A DNA stretch of 21,923 bases from CAYQTO01 sp964420455 (GTDB lineage: Bacteria; Sumerlaeota; Sumerlaeia; SLMS01): the NCBI GenBank assembly GCA_964420455.1, contig CAYQTO010000045.1:1-21923 (forward strand), written 5' to 3'. Under the pieces are notes generated by a model. The model was not told the DNA's origin. It was given only the letters and a program-made list of their open reading frames with translations, and searched no databases. Each line of letters opens with the position of its first letter. Within the stretch, counting starts at the first letter, position 1. This document shows, piece by piece, positions 21,177-21,923 of the stretch. Made by a program: the position numbers and the translations under genes.

Positions 21177-21923
21177 TCAATCCGCCGCGGAGCGGAGGTA
21201 CGGCGAGCGCGGAAACGCCTCGCGCAGCCGTGTAGAGACCTCCTCCGCCTCGGCACCCCGCCCGAGCGCCTCCAGCGCCCGCGCCCGGAAATACAGCAGG
21301 TTCTCCTCCGCCCGCGCCCGCTCGCCCGGTGGCAGCACCTCCGCGTCCACCCGCGTCAGCGCCAGCAACCGCTCCGCCAGCCCCTCGTCCAGCGGCCCCG
21401 CCTCCACCGCCGGTGCCTCCTCCATCAACCGCGCATACGCCTCCACCGCCGCACGCCGCCGCGTGCTCTCCACCAGGCGACCCAGGTCCGCCGGCCAATC
21501 CTCCCGCGCAACAAGCTCCTCCGCCGCCTCCGCCAGCGCCACCCCCTCCTNNNNNNNNNNAATCCGCTGCGAGCGACCCACGCGCGAGCGAAGGCCAGCG
21601 CCCCCCCCTCCTCCCAATCGCCCCGCCGGTGCGCCTCCAGAAGGCGCTCGCGCACCTCCTCCAGTCGCACCTCCGTATAGACGCGCTCGAGCCCCGCAAG
21701 GCGCCCCGCCATGTCCGCCGACACCGGCAACATGCGCGCCGCCGCGACCACCCGCGACACCCCATCCGCATCGCCGCGCTCCGCCGCCGCCTCCGCCTCC
21801 GCCATGAGCGCCGCCGCCACCACCGCCGCCTGCGCCTCCACCCGGTCGCACGCAGCCCCCCCATCGCCGATCCGCGCCGCCACGCCGCACGCCTCCGCCG
21901 CCCGCGCCAGCACCCGCGCCGCC
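21177..21923 (-). CDS. TPR-like, Ala-rich helical protein, interrupted by an assembly gap and cut by the window end
   Basis: The gene ends with TGA at 21177-21179, 10 bp after the convergent polyferredoxin gene, and is still open at the window end. The C-terminal part (21177-21550) reads helical repeats; the last (LLYFRARALEALGRGAEAEE, then RLREAFPRSPYL) looks like a TPR. Beyond the N gap (21551-21560) the coding frame shifts: the plausible protein continues in another frame as EAQAAVVAAALMAEAEAAAERGDADGV..., ERVYTEVRLEEVRERLLEAHRRGDWEEGG. Both halves alternate Ala, Glu and Arg as helical repeats do. GC content here is visibly higher than in the rest of the window. Function is unknown; TPR proteins usually serve as protein-binding scaffolds. 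Confidence 0.6.
   Translation of the reverse strand, partial: GGAGAGAGGGGVRRGGADRRWGGCVRPGGGAGGGGGGGAHGGGGGGGGARRCGWGVAGGRGGAHVAGVGGHGGAPCGARARLYGGATGGGARAPSGGAPAGRLGGGGGAGLRSRVGRSQRIXXXXEGVALAEAAEELVAREDWPADLGRLVESTRRRAAVEAYARLMEEAPAVEAGPLDEGLAERLLALTRVDAEVLPPGERARAEENLLYFRARALEALGRGAEAEEVSTRLREAFPRSPYLRSAAD
21551..21560. other. Assembly gap (10 N)
   Basis: Ten unresolved bases, likely a placeholder. The flanking halves of the TPR-like gene lie in different frames, so a single open gene needs a true gap length of 2 mod 3, unlike the 10 shown. Confidence 0.9.

Overview
The window is a GC-rich (by eye about 65%) stretch of bacterial chromosome holding 15 protein-coding genes, two of them cut by the window ends. 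I see no tRNA, rRNA, CRISPR array, transposase or phage gene. A Kdo-activating enzyme (kdsB) points to a Gram-negative-type envelope with lipopolysaccharide. A short type II pseudopilin, an ECF sigma factor with a membrane-anchored C-terminal extension, and a large beta-propeller protein with TIG and Ig-like domains are typical of Planctomycetota-like or neighbouring candidate phyla such as Sumerlaeota or Hydrogenedentota. That placement is an inference and is not certain.

Layout. Positions 1-9298 are all on the plus strand: the 3' part of a secreted sugar-dehydrogenase-like propeller protein with a strong terminator; lpdA followed closely by an AlkA-type DNA glycosylase; an HD-GYP protein with a degenerate receiver domain; a lipoprotein sugar-binding protein without its transporter; and a polysaccharide flippase with a strong terminator. 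Positions 9348-16116 are all on the minus strand, read right to left: secreted M14 carboxypeptidase, histone-deacetylase/AcuC-like deacetylase, SAM hydrolase (DUF62), ribF (overlapping it by 4 bp), then after a 227-bp leader the membrane-anchored ECF sigma factor and a pseudopilin. Positions 16286-17504 (plus) carry kdsB and a Nudix hydrolase. An unrecognised membrane protein (minus, 17565-18443) is divergent from a large fusion protein (plus, 18569-21166) that joins a flavin reductase, apparently circularly permuted, to a NapH/NosR/CcoG-type membrane polyferredoxin. The last gene (minus, from 21177) is an Ala-rich TPR-like protein interrupted by a 10-N assembly gap.

How the genes work together. 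Most are housekeeping or envelope functions with no single pathway. The two most unusual units are the ECF sigma factor whose own polypeptide carries a transmembrane helix and an extracytoplasmic domain, placed 42 bp upstream of a pseudopilin, and the permuted reductase-polyferredoxin fusion, which looks like a one-polypeptide route for electrons between NAD(P)H/flavin and membrane Fe-S clusters. At sequence level, the hexamer GTCTAT/ATAGAC (and heptamer TATAGAC) recurs on both strands while GTCTAC is nearly absent.
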